Below are positions 1 to 7,574 of a stretch of 64,000 nucleotides of DNA, one piece after another. The stretch covers positions 3,437,001 through 3,501,000 of the forward strand of contig NZ_LT629736.1 of the NCBI RefSeq assembly GCF_900104945.1, in the 5' to 3' direction. This DNA comes from Halopseudomonas xinjiangensis (GTDB lineage Bacteria; Pseudomonadota; Gammaproteobacteria; Pseudomonadales; Pseudomonadaceae). The translations under genes were made by a program, and so were the position numbers. The notes below the pieces were generated by a model. It did no database searches and had not been told where the DNA came from. It was given only the letters and a program-made list of their open reading frames with translations. Within the stretch, counting starts at the first letter, position 1, and every line of letters begins with the position of its first letter.

Positions 1-167
1 CGCACCGGCTCGCCGTCCAGGTGCACCGTGCAGGCACCGCACTGGGCGATACCGCAGCCGAACTTGGTACCGGTCAACCCCAGCACATCGCGAACGACCC
101 AGAGCAGGGGCATATCTGCCGGGACATCGATCTCGGATTCTTCGCCGTTTACAGACAGCTTGATCAT
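1..167 (-). CDS. (2Fe-2S)-binding oxidoreductase small subunit, partial
   Basis: This is the N-terminal 55 residues of a plant-type ferredoxin-fold subunit; the rest lies beyond the left edge. The start is the ATG at 167. The sequence carries the CGIAQCGAC cluster motif with Cys38, Cys43 and Cys46, after a short beta-rich start. This pattern belongs to the small subunit of molybdenum hydroxylases of the isoquinoline 1-oxidoreductase / aldehyde oxidase (xanthine dehydrogenase) family. That subunit passes electrons from the molybdopterin subunit to an acceptor. The large subunit would be expected downstream, outside the window. The family is certain from the motif, but the substrate cannot be told from this fragment. 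Confidence 0.85.
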   Translation of the reverse strand, partial: MIKLSVNGEESEIDVPADMPLLWVVRDVLGLTGTKFGCGIAQCGACTVHLDGEPV

Positions 168-314
168 ACTTCGCACCTTGTTTGACGGACGTACCCAACT
201 GACTGTAGTCGAACCATCGCGGTATGACCGAGGTTCGTTCGACGGTTGCTGAAGTGTTCGGGCGATATGTCCCGTATGGCTTCACCCAAGCCGTCGCTGG
301 GCGAATATTACTGT

Positions 315-1376
315 TCAGGCGCGCCGATGCGGATCGAGGAGATAGCAGACCAGCGTTTGCGCGCAGGCCTCGATGGCCCCATCCAGTATGACTTCGTAGC
401 CGTGTGTGTTTTCCGTGGGAATGGCCAGGCAGCCCGCCTGTGGCGAAGCGCCGGTCAGCAGCACCGCGCTGGCGTCCGAGGCGAACCCCGGCATCAGTGC
501 TGGCTGCGGACAATAACCGCACGCGGCCGCTGCGAGCAGCAATGACTCCGACACCGAGCGGGTGTAGTAGCCTTTTTCGTCGCCGGTGAGCACGATGGGG
601 TCGACCGAGAGCCGCGTATCGTATTCGCTTGCGACCGGGCCGACCTCGAGCGCCAGGCAGATGTCGCCAGGCAGCGTCCGCGCCGCGTATTGCGCGCCCG
701 CGTTGGTTTCTTCCTCGCTGCTGGTAAAGGTGAAATACACGTCGTGACTCAGCGACTCGCGTTTCTCTATCAGTTGCCCGGCAGCCACCAGCGCCGCGAG
801 GACGGGTGCGCGGTCATCCATGAAATGCGCAGCGATACCGTCGTTCAAGCGAAAGGGTTTGCGCCAGTGCTGACTCAATACCACGCGACTACCGGCGCGC
901 ACGCCGAGCTTGCCCAGTTCGGCCTTGTCGCGCCGGGTGATCACATGCACGTCGTTCCAGCCGACGTCTCCGCTCAGCACATGCTGAGATTGCGGCGTCG
1001 AAGACGTGCCGTGCATGGTGCCGAACGATAGCGCCCCGGTGACTACCTGATGGTCGCCAAGAATATCCACCGGACACATGCCAAAGTTGACCGGGTAGGC
1101 TCCGCCAAGGGCGAAAACCCGCAGGGCACCATCCTCGTCGATGCGCTTGACCACCATGGCGATTTCGTCGAGGTGCGCCATGACGCGGATCGCCCCTTCG
1201 GCTGGCTCGGGCGCTCGCACCAAGCCGATCAGGTTGCCCGCCGGGTCTGACCAGAGCTCATCACATAGCGGTTTCAGTACCCGCTGGCAGATGTCGCGTA
1301 CTTCTTCTTCCTGCCCGCCCGGGCCGCGCGCCAGCAGGAGTTCTTCCAACAGCGCCTGGTTCGATTGTCCGAGCAT
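315..1376 (-). CDS. M42 family metallopeptidase (FrvX / glutamyl aminopeptidase type)
   Basis: A protein of 353 residues, the usual length for M42 cytosolic aminopeptidases, which form large tetrahedral assemblies and trim peptides using two metal ions. Visible family motifs are AHLDEI near residue 67 (metal His and Asp), DDRAP near 187 (bridging Asp), SSEEETNAG near 217 (catalytic and metal Glu) and a C-terminal TENTHGYE that supplies the last metal His. The segment that usually carries a metal Asp reads LALEVGP here, so a Glu may replace it. The start ATG at 1376 has a good GAGAGGAA ribosome site. It lies 52 bases after a ClpP-like protease gene on the same strand, suggesting a shared role in protein or peptide turnover. 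The exact substrate is unknown. Confidence 0.85.
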   Translation of the reverse strand: MLGQSNQALLEELLLARGPGGQEEEVRDICQRVLKPLCDELWSDPAGNLIGLVRAPEPAEGAIRVMAHLDEIAMVVKRIDEDGALRVFALGGAYPVNFGMCPVDILGDHQVVTGALSFGTMHGTSSTPQSQHVLSGDVGWNDVHVITRRDKAELGKLGVRAGSRVVLSQHWRKPFRLNDGIAAHFMDDRAPVLAALVAAGQLIEKRESLSHDVYFTFTSSEEETNAGAQYAARTLPGDICLALEVGPVASEYDTRLSVDPIVLTGDEKGYYTRSVSESLLLAAAACGYCPQPALMPGFASDASAVLLTGASPQAGCLAIPTENTHGYEVILDGAIEACAQTLVCYLLDPHRRA

Positions 1377-1428
1377 CGGTTCCTCTCAAATCAGTCCGGC
1401 CAAGCCCACTGAGCTCGCCCGAGCGGCC

Positions 1429-1980
1429 CTAGGAATGAATAGCACAGTTGATGGCATCCTTCGGCAGCTTGACGTCCTCGACCGCGTGGATCATCCCTGT
1501 CTCGATCGCTTCCCTGGGGTTGAGGATGCGCGGGGCGGCGGTCAGATAGTTGCGTACGTCCATCGTTTCGTTGGCGCCTTCGGTGCGCTCCTGGACGATG
1601 CTCGTATACAGCTCCAGATCGTAATCCAGGCTCATTGCATATTCCGACATGCGCGAATGGTCGACCGAGCCGTGCAGCGTCCAGTGGAACGGATGGAAGA
1701 GAAACTTGCTGTGATGACAGGCGGTGCGACGGCGACCGGCAAGGAACAGGATATTGCCCATTGACTCTACCGTGCCGAGATTGTGCGTATTGACCGGAAC
1801 CGGCAATGACATCAGGAAATTGAACATGGTGAAGCCGTAACTGCATTCGCCGCCCATGGTGGCGATGCGTAAAACCAGCTCAGTGGCATCCTGTTGTACG
1901 GCTTCGGAGCATTTGCGGATCAGCTGGCCACAGGTGCTGGAGTTGATTGGCGCGGTGAAATTGATGACGTGAACGGTCAT
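1429..1980 (-). CDS. ClpP-like serine protease (Clp protease proteolytic subunit family)
   Basis: A protein of 183 residues with the ClpP/crotonase fold pattern. The VESMGN motif places the nucleophile at Ser73 and FLFHPF places the catalytic His at His96. The oxyanion strand is represented by ATMGGECSYG. The region with the third triad residue, around MDVRNYL, is longer than in housekeeping ClpP. There is no adjacent clpX or clpA, so this is an accessory ClpP-like protein and not the chromosomal clpP. It sits between a DUF2795 stress protein and an M42 peptidase, all on the minus strand. I infer a stress-linked proteolytic function. Whether it partners an ATPase cannot be seen here. Confidence 0.8.
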   Translation of the reverse strand: MTVHVINFTAPINSSTCGQLIRKCSEAVQQDATELVLRIATMGGECSYGFTMFNFLMSLPVPVNTHNLGTVESMGNILFLAGRRRTACHHSKFLFHPFHWTLHGSVDHSRMSEYAMSLDYDLELYTSIVQERTEGANETMDVRNYLTAAPRILNPREAIETGMIHAVEDVKLPKDAINCAIHS

Positions 1981-2127
1981 GGACGAGTCTCTCAGGTTGG
2001 GCCCAGAAACCTGTCCTGGCTGGATTGGCCGTCGCGTCGTGCGACCTCTCTAGCGGCGGACGATATGGCTCCGAGTGCGTTCGAGCGTCAGGTTCGCGGC
2101 AGGCGTACAAGCCCGCCGCGACCGTCG

Positions 2128-2334
2128 CTATCGGACATCGCCATACGCCTTCATAACGTCGGCCATGTTGCGATATTGCTCGTTGGGCAAGTTCTTGAAA
2201 ATTTCCAGCACCTCCGAGCCTGCGCCGTTTCGTTGCGCCTGTTCGATGAGCTGGTCCTGATTGGCAGGATAGTCGATACCCTTCAGATAGCTGCCAACCT
2301 CGATGGGAGAATCGCCTTCGGTTCCACGTGCCAT
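2128..2334 (-). CDS. DUF2795 domain protein
   Basis: A protein of 68 residues that matches the DUF2795 pattern: a helical domain with SPIEVGSYLKGIDYPA near the start and a repeat-like helix with LPNEQYRNMADVMKAYG at the end. The function of the family is unknown. The gene has a strong GGAGG ribosome site five bases before the ATG, and a perfect CAGT tetranucleotide tract abuts that site. It follows the KGG stress gene on the same strand and probably shares its transcript, which suggests a stress-protection role. That role is an inference from context only. Confidence 0.8.
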   Translation of the reverse strand: MARGTEGDSPIEVGSYLKGIDYPANQDQLIEQAQRNGAGSEVLEIFKNLPNEQYRNMADVMKAYGDVR

Positions 2335-2343
2335 AAGGACCTC

Positions 2344-2369
2344 CAGTCAGTCAGTCAGTCAGTCAGTCA
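2344..2369. repeat. (CAGT)6.5 tetranucleotide tract before the DUF2795 ribosome site
   Basis: Six perfect CAGT units plus CA. The tract begins at the edge of the GGAGG ribosome site of the minus-strand DUF2795 gene. Tracts like this slip during replication. Being in the untranslated leader, length changes would alter leader structure or promoter spacing, not the reading frame. Confidence 0.9.
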
Positions 2370-2374
2370 TTGGA

Positions 2375-2397
2375 AGCGGGAGCCGATGGCCCCCGCT
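2375..2397 (-). other. Hairpin between the KGG and DUF2795 genes
   Basis: Six-base arms AGCGGG and CCCGCT enclose an inner GCC/GGC stem with a GAT loop. No T run follows on the minus strand, so it is more likely a processing or attenuation structure than a full terminator. Confidence 0.45.
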
Positions 2398-2407
2398 CAA
2401 GCCAGTA

Positions 2408-2683
2408 TCAGCTGTTGCGTCCACCGCTGTTGCTGTTCTGGCCGCCTTTACGCCCGGCTTCGGACGCTTTCTCGCGGTCGTTGGCGAAATTGCCGCCACT
2501 GTTCTGGCCGCCCCGGCTACCAGCCTCGGAGGCGCGCTGCGGATCATTGGCGAAGTTGCCACCGCTGTTCTGGCCACCCTTGCTGCCGATTTCCTGATAG
2601 AAATCCTGGTCGTGAGTGCGCGCAGTAGTTTCGCCGCCCTTGCGGCCAGCTTCGTTGGTGCTCATGCCATCTCGAGTCGACAT
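2408..2683 (-). CDS. KGG-repeat general stress protein (con-10 / GsiB-like)
   Basis: A very hydrophilic protein of 91 residues rich in Gly, Asn, Ser and Arg. It contains repeated units of the form AGRKGGQNSGGNFAND. The unit spacing is 22 residues, and at DNA level near-identical segments start at 2481 and 2547, 66 bases apart. KGG-motif proteins are small, predicted-disordered stress proteins induced by starvation, desiccation or osmotic shock. The ATG at 2683 has a strong GGAGG site. A good AlgU-type promoter lies about 95 bases upstream, so envelope or osmotic stress control is likely. The family call is firm; the molecular action of these proteins is not known. Confidence 0.88.
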   Translation of the reverse strand: MSTRDGMSTNEAGRKGGETTARTHDQDFYQEIGSKGGQNSGGNFANDPQRASEAGSRGGQNSGGNFANDREKASEAGRKGGQNSNSGGRNS

Positions 2684-2739
2684 AATACCTCCTATCGATT
2701 TAGAGAATTTACTACTAATATCAAAGAGCTACGATAGCC

Positions 2740-2763
2740 GCTCCGGTTGGATCGGAGCTTTTT
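2740..2763 (+). terminator. GC hairpin with T run (plus strand); also in the KGG leader
   Basis: Arms GCTCCG (2740-2745) and CGGAGC (2753-2758) are followed by five T on the plus strand, the form of an intrinsic terminator. No plus-strand gene ends here. On the minus strand the same hairpin lies in the predicted leader of the KGG gene. Confidence 0.5.
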
Positions 2764-2778
2764 GCCGCTCTCACTGCC

Positions 2779-2805
2779 TACGAAAAAACCCCATCCGGAA
2801 AGTTC
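2779..2805 (-). promoter_or_regulatory. AlgU/RpoE-type promoter for the KGG stress gene
   Basis: On the minus strand GAACTT (2805-2800) is followed after exactly 16 bases by TCGTA (2783-2779). This fits the known extracytoplasmic sigma AlgU/RpoE pattern GAACTT-N16/17-TCNNA. Transcription would start near 2772 and give a leader of about 90 bases before the KGG gene. Confidence 0.6.
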
Positions 2806-2893
2806 AAACGGCGGCCGGTATGGATCGACAAATGGTGGCATTACCATCCGCGGCGGACCGTCTACCCTCAATCAAGGACGCCGAGTAACCTGC

Positions 2894-2924
2894 TTGACCT
2901 TGCCACGATGTCAGGGTCGAACAT
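2894..2924 (+). promoter_or_regulatory. MerR/CueR-type promoter-operator before the HMA gene
   Basis: TTGACC at 2894 serves as the -35 element, with an imperfect dyad (GACCTTG and CAGGGTC) filling a long spacer of about 19 bases before a weak -10 near 2919. A long spacer holding a dyad is the hallmark of promoters activated by MerR-family metal sensors such as CueR. Confidence 0.55.
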
Positions 2925-2960
2925 CCAAGCACAACAAGCCCAAAACAGAGGAGTCACCAC

Positions 2961-3173
2961 ATGAGCAAGATCGAGTTATCGGTAAGCGAAATGACCTGCG
3001 GCAATTGCGTACGCCACGTCAGCGAGGCGCTGGAGAAGCAGCCTGGTGTGGAACGCGCACTGGTTGACCTGGACTCCGGCCGCGCGGTGGTGTCCGGGGA
3101 CTCCGATCCGGAGCGCCTGATCGCCGCGTTGCAGGAAGAGGGTTACCCGGCCGAGCTGGTCGGCCGCGAGTGA
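2961..3173 (+). CDS. copZ: Heavy-metal-associated (HMA) metallochaperone, CopZ-like
   Basis: A 70-residue single-domain HMA protein. The metal-binding loop reads MTCGNCVRHV with Cys14 and Cys17, and the rest follows the usual ferredoxin-like fold ending in EEGYPAEL. Such proteins carry Cu(I) in the cytosol to P-type ATPases and regulators. The ATG has a GAGGAG ribosome site, and a CueR-like promoter lies 40-70 bases upstream, which favours copper. No copper ATPase or cueR gene is nearby, so the chaperone is encoded alone. The symbol is by similarity. Confidence 0.85.
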   Translation: MSKIELSVSEMTCGNCVRHVSEALEKQPGVERALVDLDSGRAVVSGDSDPERLIAALQEEGYPAELVGRE

Positions 3174-3197
3174 GCGGAATGATTGCTACGGTTGAAG

Positions 3198-4058
3198 CTA
3201 CTTCAGGGTCAGCCGTAGTAGTTGCTCGCGCAAGGTGCCCGGAATCGGCACAGGCCGGTTGCTGGCCGGATCGATGACTACCATCACGCTGTTGGCCGCT
3301 GCCTGCATCTCGCCCTGGTAGCGGGCCCCGCCAGTAAAGACGAACGAGCTGTTGCCGATCCGTGTGATCCCGGAGGCCAGATCCACCTGGTCGAAGCCGG
3401 GCTGATAGCGCAGAAAGCTGATATCCGCCGAAGCGATCAGAATGCCTAGCCCGCCCATGTCCAGACTGCGTATGCCGCTGAATCGGGCCTGCTCCATATA
3501 ACGTGCCAGGGCGGCCTCGCTGCGCTGACTGTCCGCATCCAGATCGGCATAACGCGGCGTGAGCGGTTGGCGCACCGGGAACTCGCTGGCGCTGTTGAGC
3601 CGGTCGATATAATCGGCAGGTGCCAGGTCGGCAGGGGTATTGAGAGCGGCTTGCTGCAACCTGTCGCGGGTCGCCTTCGGCAGGGCGACCTGGCGGCCCT
3701 GATCGAAAGCACCGATCACGCATTGTTGGGTACCGACGTGGTTGCCATCCTGATACAGGTCGCAGCGGACCTGATAGTCGTTCTCGCCGCACATCAGCAC
3801 GCGTACTTCTGCCTGGATGTCGCTGCCATACCAGGACACCAGCCGGTAGTCGGTGATGGCGCGGACCGGCCGCAGGCGAATGTCATCGGAAAACCAGGCA
3901 TCCTTTCCGAACATGTCCATATGCGCCAGCAGGCGCGCTTCCTGATGCAGCTGATAGATCCTCGAGTTGTTCACGTGCCGCCAGGTATCCAGGTCGGTAT
4001 AGCGGGGCGTGATCGAGCAGCGGAAGATGGCCTCGCCCGGTTTGTCGCTTGCACTCAT
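3198..4058 (-). CDS. Double-hotdog acyl-CoA thioesterase
   Basis: A protein of 286 residues made of two tandem 4HBT (hotdog) domains. Each opens with a matching segment: PRYTDLDTWRHVNNSRIYQ near residue 18 and PRYADLDADSQRSEAALARYMEQAR near 168. The first domain keeps the D-x-x-x-HVNN signature that activates water; the second has lost the His-Asn pair, so it is probably structural. These proteins hydrolyse acyl-CoA or acyl-ACP thioesters in the cytosol. The gene converges on the HMA gene and diverges from ligD. The native acyl chain is unknown. Confidence 0.82.
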   Translation of the reverse strand: MSASDKPGEAIFRCSITPRYTDLDTWRHVNNSRIYQLHQEARLLAHMDMFGKDAWFSDDIRLRPVRAITDYRLVSWYGSDIQAEVRVLMCGENDYQVRCDLYQDGNHVGTQQCVIGAFDQGRQVALPKATRDRLQQAALNTPADLAPADYIDRLNSASEFPVRQPLTPRYADLDADSQRSEAALARYMEQARFSGIRSLDMGGLGILIASADISFLRYQPGFDQVDLASGITRIGNSSFVFTGGARYQGEMQAAANSVMVVIDPASNRPVPIPGTLREQLLRLTLK

Positions 4059-4244
4059 CTGGTCGAATCCTCGAAATCGTTATCAGCGCGAAAGGATGGC
4101 GGCTCCGGTGGCTTGCGCGCAACCGGATCCAGGCTGAATCACCAGTGCAAATAGCCTTCTATCGCAGGTCCGGTGGGCAGTGCTCCGGTGAACCTTGCGC
4201 GGCGGTGCGGCTCTTAACTAACAGGTACCAGCCAGAGAACGCGT

Positions 4245-6827
4245 ATGAGCCAGCCACTGGAAGAGTACAACCGCAAGCGTGATTTCGCCGCTACGCCCGA
4301 ACCTTCCGGCGAGGGGAAAAAGCGCCGCGCCAGCAAGCGAAGCGGCGGCGACAAGGCGCTGCAATTCTGCATTCAGAAGCACGACGCCACCCGCCTGCAC
4401 TATGACTTCCGTCTGGAGTTGAACGGTACGCTGAAAAGCTGGGCGATACCCAAGGGGCCGAGTCTGGATCCCAAGTCGCGGCGCCTGGCCGTGCATGTGG
4501 AAGACCATCCGCTGGATTACGCCACCTTCGAAGGACACATCCCCGAAGGGCATTACGGTGCGGGCGATGTCATCGTCTGGGATCGGGGCGTGTGGATTCC
4601 GCAGGGTGATGCCGAAGCGGACTACGCGAAAGGCAAACTGAAGTTCGAGCTGCAGGGTGAGAAGCTTTCCGGCGTATGGAATCTGGTGCGCACCCGCATG
4701 GATGGCAAGAAGGAGCAGTGGTTTCTGATCAAGTCCAACGACGAGGTCGCCCGCCCGGAAAACGAGTTCGACGTCGTCGCCGAGCAACCGCACAGCGTGC
4801 TCAGTGACCGTACCATCGTCGAGAAGAAGCGCGGCAAGAAAGCTGCGGCCAAGGTCGACAAGGAGGCGACTCCCAGGGCGGTGAAGAAAAAACCGGCCAC
4901 GCCGCGCACGACGAAATCTTCGAAACTCACGGGCGCCGAGCCGGCGCCGCTTCCCGAATCGATCAAGCCGGAGCTGGCGACTCTGGTCGAGACGATCCCG
5001 GACGGCGACTGGCGCTACGAAATCAAGTTTGACGGCTACCGAATCATGGCGCGTATCGAAGATGGTGAAGTCCGTCTATTGACGCGCAACGGGCACGACT
5101 GGACGGCGAAGATGCCACGCCAGGCCGAGGCGCTGGCCAGTCTGGCGCTGGAATCCGCCTGGCTCGATGGCGAAATGGTTGTCACCGATGAGAACGATCT
5201 TCCGGATTTTCAGGCGCTGCAGAACGCCTTCGAGGAAGGCAAAAGCGGTGGCATTGTTTACTACCTCTTCGACATGCCCTATCTGAACGGCATGGATCTG
5301 CGCAAGGTGCCGCTGGAGGCGCGCCGCGGCGCGCTGGCCGAGGTGCTACAACGCAGCGAAGACGACATCCTGCGGTTTTCCGAAGACTTCGACGAATCGC
5401 CGGATGCGATGCTCAACAGCGCCTGCCAGATGAAGATGGAAGGTTTGATCGGCAAGCGTTCCGGTAGCACCTACGTATCACGTCGCAGCAATGACTGGAT
5501 CAAGCTCAAATGCAAGCATCGACAGGAGTTCGTCATCGTCGGCTTCAGCGAGCCCAAGGGTAGCCGCAGTGGCTTCGGGGCGTTGCTGCTTGGCCTGCAC
5601 GATACCGACAGTGGCGAACTGCGCTATGCCGGCAAGGTCGGCACCGGTTTCAACGAGGCGACCTTGCGCAGCATTCACAAGCAGCTCAAGCCGCTCGAGA
5701 CGGACAAGCCGGCAGTCGCCAACCCGCCCAAGGGCGCCGATGCCCGAGGCGTGCACTGGCTCAAGCCGAACCTACTGGCCGAAGTGTCGTTCGCCGAGAT
5801 GACCAAGGATGGCAGCGTGCGGCATGCCGTGTTCCAGGGGTTGCGCGACGACAAGCCCGCCAGGGACATCGTCGCCGAAAAGCCTGCCGCAGCGGCTCCA
5901 GCCCGCGGCAAGAGTCAGACTGCGGGCCGCAAGGCGGCCAAGGCCGGGCCGAACCTGCGGATTACGCACCCCGACCGGGTGATCGACGCCAGCAGCTCGA
6001 CCACCAAACTGCAGCTCGCCGAATACTACGCCAGGGTCGCTGGCTGGATGCTGCCGCATCTGGAGAACCGCCCGGTTGCGCTGGTCCGCGCCCCGGAGGG
6101 TCTGTCGGGTGAGCTGTTCTTCCAGAAGAACGCCGATCGTCTGGCCATTCCCGGCATCGAGACGATGGGCAAGGAGTACTCCGGCCAGCCGGTGATGATG
6201 GTCAACAACGCCGAGGCGCTAATCGGTGCAGTGCAGATGGGGACCATCGAATTCCACACCTGGAACGCGACCTCGGCTGACCTGGAGCGGCCGGACCGAT
6301 TCATCCTTGATCTCGACCCCGACCCGGCGCTGCCCTGGAAGGCGATGGTCGAGGCGACCCAGCTCACCCTGGCTGTGCTCGACGAGCTGGGTCTTCAATC
6401 GTTCGCCAAGACCAGTGGCGGCAAGGGGATTCACCTGGTGGTACCGCTTACCCCATCGGCCGGGTGGAGCGAAGTCAAGACCTTCAGCCAGGCGATCGTC
6501 AAGCATATGGCCAAGCTGTTGCCGGACCGCTTTTCCGCCGTCTCCGGCCCGAAAAACCGTGTTGGACGCATATTCATCGACTATCTGCGAAACAGCCAGG
6601 GCGCGACCACTATCGGTCCGTTCGCCGCCCGCACCCGCGAAGGCATGCCGGTCTCGGTGCCGATCTTCCGTGAAGAGATCACCGAGATCCCCAGCGCCAA
6701 CCTGTGGACCGTCCACAACCTGCATGAGCGGCTTGAGGAGCTGGACGAGGACCCCTGGGCCGGTTACGCCGCAGTCGAACAGACCATTACCGCCGAGATG
6801 CGCGAGCGTCTGGGCATGAAACGCTGA
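4245..6827 (+). CDS. ligD: Multifunctional non-homologous end-joining DNA ligase LigD
   Basis: An 860-residue protein with all three LigD modules in the order known from Pseudomonas. The 3'-phosphoesterase domain spans about residues 40-190, with HDATRLHYDFR at 46-56. The ATP-dependent ligase domain spans about 240-545 and its adenylated lysine is Lys261 in EIKFDGYR. The primase-polymerase domain spans about 565-850, with the metal-binding DLDPD at 689-693. Lys/Ala-rich linkers separate the modules. Together with Ku it trims, fills and seals double-strand breaks, mainly in stationary phase. The ATG at 4245 fits the family N-terminus. No ku gene lies in the window. It is followed 19 bases later by a DUF2188 gene. 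Confidence 0.95.
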   Translation: MSQPLEEYNRKRDFAATPEPSGEGKKRRASKRSGGDKALQFCIQKHDATRLHYDFRLELNGTLKSWAIPKGPSLDPKSRRLAVHVEDHPLDYATFEGHIPEGHYGAGDVIVWDRGVWIPQGDAEADYAKGKLKFELQGEKLSGVWNLVRTRMDGKKEQWFLIKSNDEVARPENEFDVVAEQPHSVLSDRTIVEKKRGKKAAAKVDKEATPRAVKKKPATPRTTKSSKLTGAEPAPLPESIKPELATLVETIPDGDWRYEIKFDGYRIMARIEDGEVRLLTRNGHDWTAKMPRQAEALASLALESAWLDGEMVVTDENDLPDFQALQNAFEEGKSGGIVYYLFDMPYLNGMDLRKVPLEARRGALAEVLQRSEDDILRFSEDFDESPDAMLNSACQMKMEGLIGKRSGSTYVSRRSNDWIKLKCKHRQEFVIVGFSEPKGSRSGFGALLLGLHDTDSGELRYAGKVGTGFNEATLRSIHKQLKPLETDKPAVANPPKGADARGVHWLKPNLLAEVSFAEMTKDGSVRHAVFQGLRDDKPARDIVAEKPAAAAPARGKSQTAGRKAAKAGPNLRITHPDRVIDASSSTTKLQLAEYYARVAGWMLPHLENRPVALVRAPEGLSGELFFQKNADRLAIPGIETMGKEYSGQPVMMVNNAEALIGAVQMGTIEFHTWNATSADLERPDRFILDLDPDPALPWKAMVEATQLTLAVLDELGLQSFAKTSGGKGIHLVVPLTPSAGWSEVKTFSQAIVKHMAKLLPDRFSAVSGPKNRVGRIFIDYLRNSQGATTIGPFAARTREGMPVSVPIFREEITEIPSANLWTVHNLHERLEELDEDPWAGYAAVEQTITAEMRERLGMKR

Positions 6828-6846
6828 CCGCCGAGAGGGGACCCCC

Positions 6847-7071
6847 ATGCAGAACTATCACGTCACACCGACCGACAACGGCTGGCAACTGATCAAGGAA
6901 GGCGCGTCGCGACCGGCCCGCCGCGCACAGACCAAAAAGGAAATGCTTGAGCTGATGCAAGAGTTCATGGAGGGCAAGACCGCCTCGGTGAAGATTCATC
7001 TGCAGGACGGCAGCATCCAGGAGGAGCGCACCTATCCGCGTCGAGCGGATCCGGCCAGCAGCCCGGGCTGA
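6847..7071 (+). CDS. DUF2188 domain protein
   Basis: A protein of 74 residues that matches DUF2188, a small domain recognised by a start such as NYHVTPTDNGWQL and a second half with VKIHLQDGSIQEERTYP. The first part resembles a short beta hairpin in which an Arg/Lys-rich helix follows. Its function is unknown. A GAGAGGGGA ribosome site precedes the ATG, and it starts 19 bases after ligD, so it is probably co-transcribed with it. This suggests, but does not prove, a link with DNA repair or stress. Confidence 0.8.
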   Translation: MQNYHVTPTDNGWQLIKEGASRPARRAQTKKEMLELMQEFMEGKTASVKIHLQDGSIQEERTYPRRADPASSPG

Positions 7072-7144
7072 GTCGCGCTTCGTCCGAACCTCCGGGTACC
7101 AGCCGTGTCACACGCTTCGAACATCCTTTTTTCAGGAGCAACGC

Positions 7145-7231
7145 ATGCTTAAGTTTCTTGCCAGCACCGTCGGTATCATTTTCCTCATAGGCCTGTTGGT
7201 CATCATCGGTCTGCTCATGCTGATTTTCTGA
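7145..7231 (+). CDS. Single-span hydrophobic small protein (28 aa)
   Basis: An open frame starting at ATG 7145 with an AGGAG site eight bases upstream. The product is 28 residues: MLKF, then almost only Leu, Ile, Val, Gly and Phe to the end. It would be one membrane helix with a single Lys near the N-terminus, the form of known bacterial membrane peptides. It lies 73 bases after the DUF2188 gene, perhaps in the same operon. Evidence is composition, ribosome site and spacing only; no homologue is claimed. Confidence 0.55.
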   Translation: MLKFLASTVGIIFLIGLLVIIGLLMLIF

Positions 7232-7366
7232 GCCTACCGCAGGGCGGAACGGGTCAGCCGGGACCGGCTGGTTCACGCCGCCCCGCGCGTTTTGCCACCT
7301 GCGTGCTTGATTCCACTTCGCGCACTGCGTATGGTGCTGCGCTTGTCAGCGCCCGGCGCTGATCGA

Positions 7367-7481
7367 CTGGAGTGCGCGGTGCCCGTAACCATGGGCTAAT
7401 TGGAAGACAGTCGAATGCTGTCGCTGCCCCCGCAACGGTAGGGTCGTTTCGAACGACCGAGCCCGATACAGCCCACACTCC
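7367..7481 (+). promoter_or_regulatory. Cobalamin riboswitch aptamer
   Basis: The closing helix pairs GGAGTG (7369-7374) with CACTCC (7476-7481). Inside are the conserved core pieces in the right order: GGTGCCC-GGGCTAATTGGAAGAC, then GCTGCCCCCGCAACGGTA (7423-7440), then a B12-box-like element GAGCCCGATACAGCCCA (7459-7475). An extra perfect hairpin TCAGCGC-CCG-GCGCTGA lies just upstream (7346-7362). About 95 bases separate the aptamer from the CobN-like start and can hold the expression platform. Such RNAs bind adenosyl- or other cobalamins and normally lower expression when B12 is plentiful. Confidence 0.88.
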
Positions 7482-7574
7482 CCAGGTAAGGTTGCGGTGG
7501 GCGACCTCCCGATAGAGACAGCAACGCGCCCGCGTACTGTTTTCGTCGGTAGCCCACGTCATGACGGAGTGGGC

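Noticed and set aside
2344-2369. CAGT tract as a CRISPR or IS footprint
   Set aside because: No spacers, no inverted ends and no cas or transposase genes; it is a simple tandem repeat.
7497-7574. GTG at 7497 as the start of the CobN-like gene
   Set aside because: It would bury the signal peptide behind 26 polar residues encoded by the riboswitch platform; the ATG at 7575 with its GGAG site is better.
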